From NCBI GenBank assembly GCA_045106295.1, contig JBGCEI010000043.1, positions 1 through 6,708 of the forward strand: a DNA stretch of 6,708 bases, in the 5' to 3' direction. Below the pieces are notes generated by a model. That model worked only from the letters and a program-made list of their open reading frames with translations, was not told the origin of the DNA and searched no databases. The position numbers were made by a program, and so were the translations under genes. Below are positions 5,913 to 6,708 of the stretch, piece after piece. Within the stretch, counting starts at the first letter, position 1; every line of letters starts with the position of its first letter. This stretch comes from WTJX01 sp045106295 (GTDB lineage Bacteria > Bacteroidota > Bacteroidia > Cytophagales > JAAEPT01).

Positions 5913-6708
5913 ATGAGTAAGTTTTCTAATTTTATTAAAGCTTTTGGACCTGGAATTATGTTTGCAGGAACGTGCATTGGTGGGTCTCATTTAGTGCAAT
6001 CCACTAAAGCAGGAGCATTTTATGGATTTGGATTACTAGCCGTAGTATTAGCTGCTAATATTTTCAAATACCCTTTTTTCGAATTTGCTTCTCGGTATAC
6101 CAGCGCAACAGGCGACAGTATCTTAGAAGGTTACCGTAAACAAGGTAAATGGATTTTAGTCATTTACGGTGTAATCACTGTTTTCTCCATGTTTATTATC
6201 ACAGCAGCTATTGGAACTTTTACTGCTGGGTTGGCAAACAATATTGCTAATCAATTATTTGGTGCATCCATACTCAACCTAAAATGGTGGGCTATTATCC
6301 TATTTGTGATTGTATTTGCCATTTTAGCCTATGGTAAATTTAATGTCTTGGATATTTTACTTAAAATAATTGGGTTGATATTGGTAGTTACTGTGTTCAC
6401 TGCTTTTTTTGGCGTCGTTTCTAACAAACCATTTCCCACCGCAGAACTAGGCGTGTTTGATATTATTTCATCTAAAAAAGGGCTGATTTTTGGAATAGCG
6501 TTGATGGGTTGGATGCCCATTGCAGTAGATATGTCTACGTGGCACAGCTTATGGACACAAGAAAGGATTAAGCAAACAGGGTATCATCCAAGTCTAAAAG
6601 AAACGTTGTTGGACTTTAATATCGGGTACATCATTTCTTTGGTACTAGCTATTCTGTTCCTTTCAATAGGAGCATATGTACTGTATGGTCACCCTGTCTA
6701 CACCAAAG
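5913..6708 (+). CDS. Nramp-related divalent metal transporter, atypical motifs (3' end outside window)
   Basis: The first 265 residues of an integral membrane protein are visible; the gene runs off the window. The order GPG (12-14), KAGAFYGFG (32-40), a TM2-like stretch and ATGDSILEGYR (65-75) follows canonical Nramp/MntH proteins nearly without gaps through TM1-TM2. Hydrophobic segments lie near residues 10-28, 37-58, 80-105, 125-140, 146-169, 189-206 and 236-256. This suits the LeuT-type fold up to TM7 of about 11. The canonical TM1 motif DPGN is GGSH here (23-26) and the TM6 motif MPH is MPI (201-203). Only the metal-contacting methionine is kept, and an acidic D206 sits nearby. The protein therefore belongs to a divergent Nramp-related branch. 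Its substrate (manganese, iron, magnesium or something else) cannot be assumed. The ATG at 5913 leaves a short N-terminus before TM1. It follows ung by 84 bases on the same strand. Confidence 0.88.
   Translation, partial: MSKFSNFIKAFGPGIMFAGTCIGGSHLVQSTKAGAFYGFGLLAVVLAANIFKYPFFEFASRYTSATGDSILEGYRKQGKWILVIYGVITVFSMFIITAAIGTFTAGLANNIANQLFGASILNLKWWAIILFVIVFAILAYGKFNVLDILLKIIGLILVVTVFTAFFGVVSNKPFPTAELGVFDIISSKKGLIFGIALMGWMPIAVDMSTWHSLWTQERIKQTGYHPSLKETLLDFNIGYIISLVLAILFLSIGAYVLYGHPVYTK

Noticed and set aside
6329..6520. Minus-strand open frame inside the Nramp-like gene
   Set aside because: It is antisense to clear transmembrane segments and has no homology signal.

Overview
The window is AT-rich bacterial DNA, most likely from a member of the Bacteroidota. 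The support is indirect. Matches to the TTG / TAnnTTTG promoter pattern of that phylum lie upstream of several genes, no purine-rich Shine-Dalgarno sequences precede the starts, and the gene set (DUF4143 ATPase, MMPL/RND exporter, atypical Nramp-like transporter) is common there. Family and genus cannot be resolved from this sequence.

Layout from left to right. Positions 1-90 hold a decayed, frameshifted piece of a formyltetrahydrofolate deformylase gene (purU) on the minus strand. A compact repeat cluster (108-155) and a perfect TAnnTTTG element (159-166) then precede an AAA/DUF4143 ATPase gene (173-1324, plus). This converges, across a hairpin, on an intact purU (1377-2234, minus). Next come a long MMPL/RND-type exporter gene (2364-4613, minus) and apaG (4682-5071, minus). 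The uracil-DNA glycosylase gene ung (5166-5828, plus) is divergent from apaG. It is followed by the first 265 codons of an Nramp-related transporter (5913 to the window edge, plus).

The functions are mostly unrelated housekeeping jobs: one-carbon and folate balance (PurU), envelope export (MMPL), base-excision repair (Ung), metal transport (Nramp-like) and an ApaG domain protein of unclear role. I see no defence operon, CRISPR array, RNA gene or recognisable transposase.

The most unusual part is the left end. The ATPase gene lies between an intact purU and a second, degenerate copy of part of the purU 3' region in the same orientation. This is the arrangement expected if a small cassette entered purU and restored its 3' end, although a decayed duplication explains it too. 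The second point of interest is the Nramp-like protein, in which the two canonical metal-binding motifs are altered (DPGN to GGSH, MPH to MPI).
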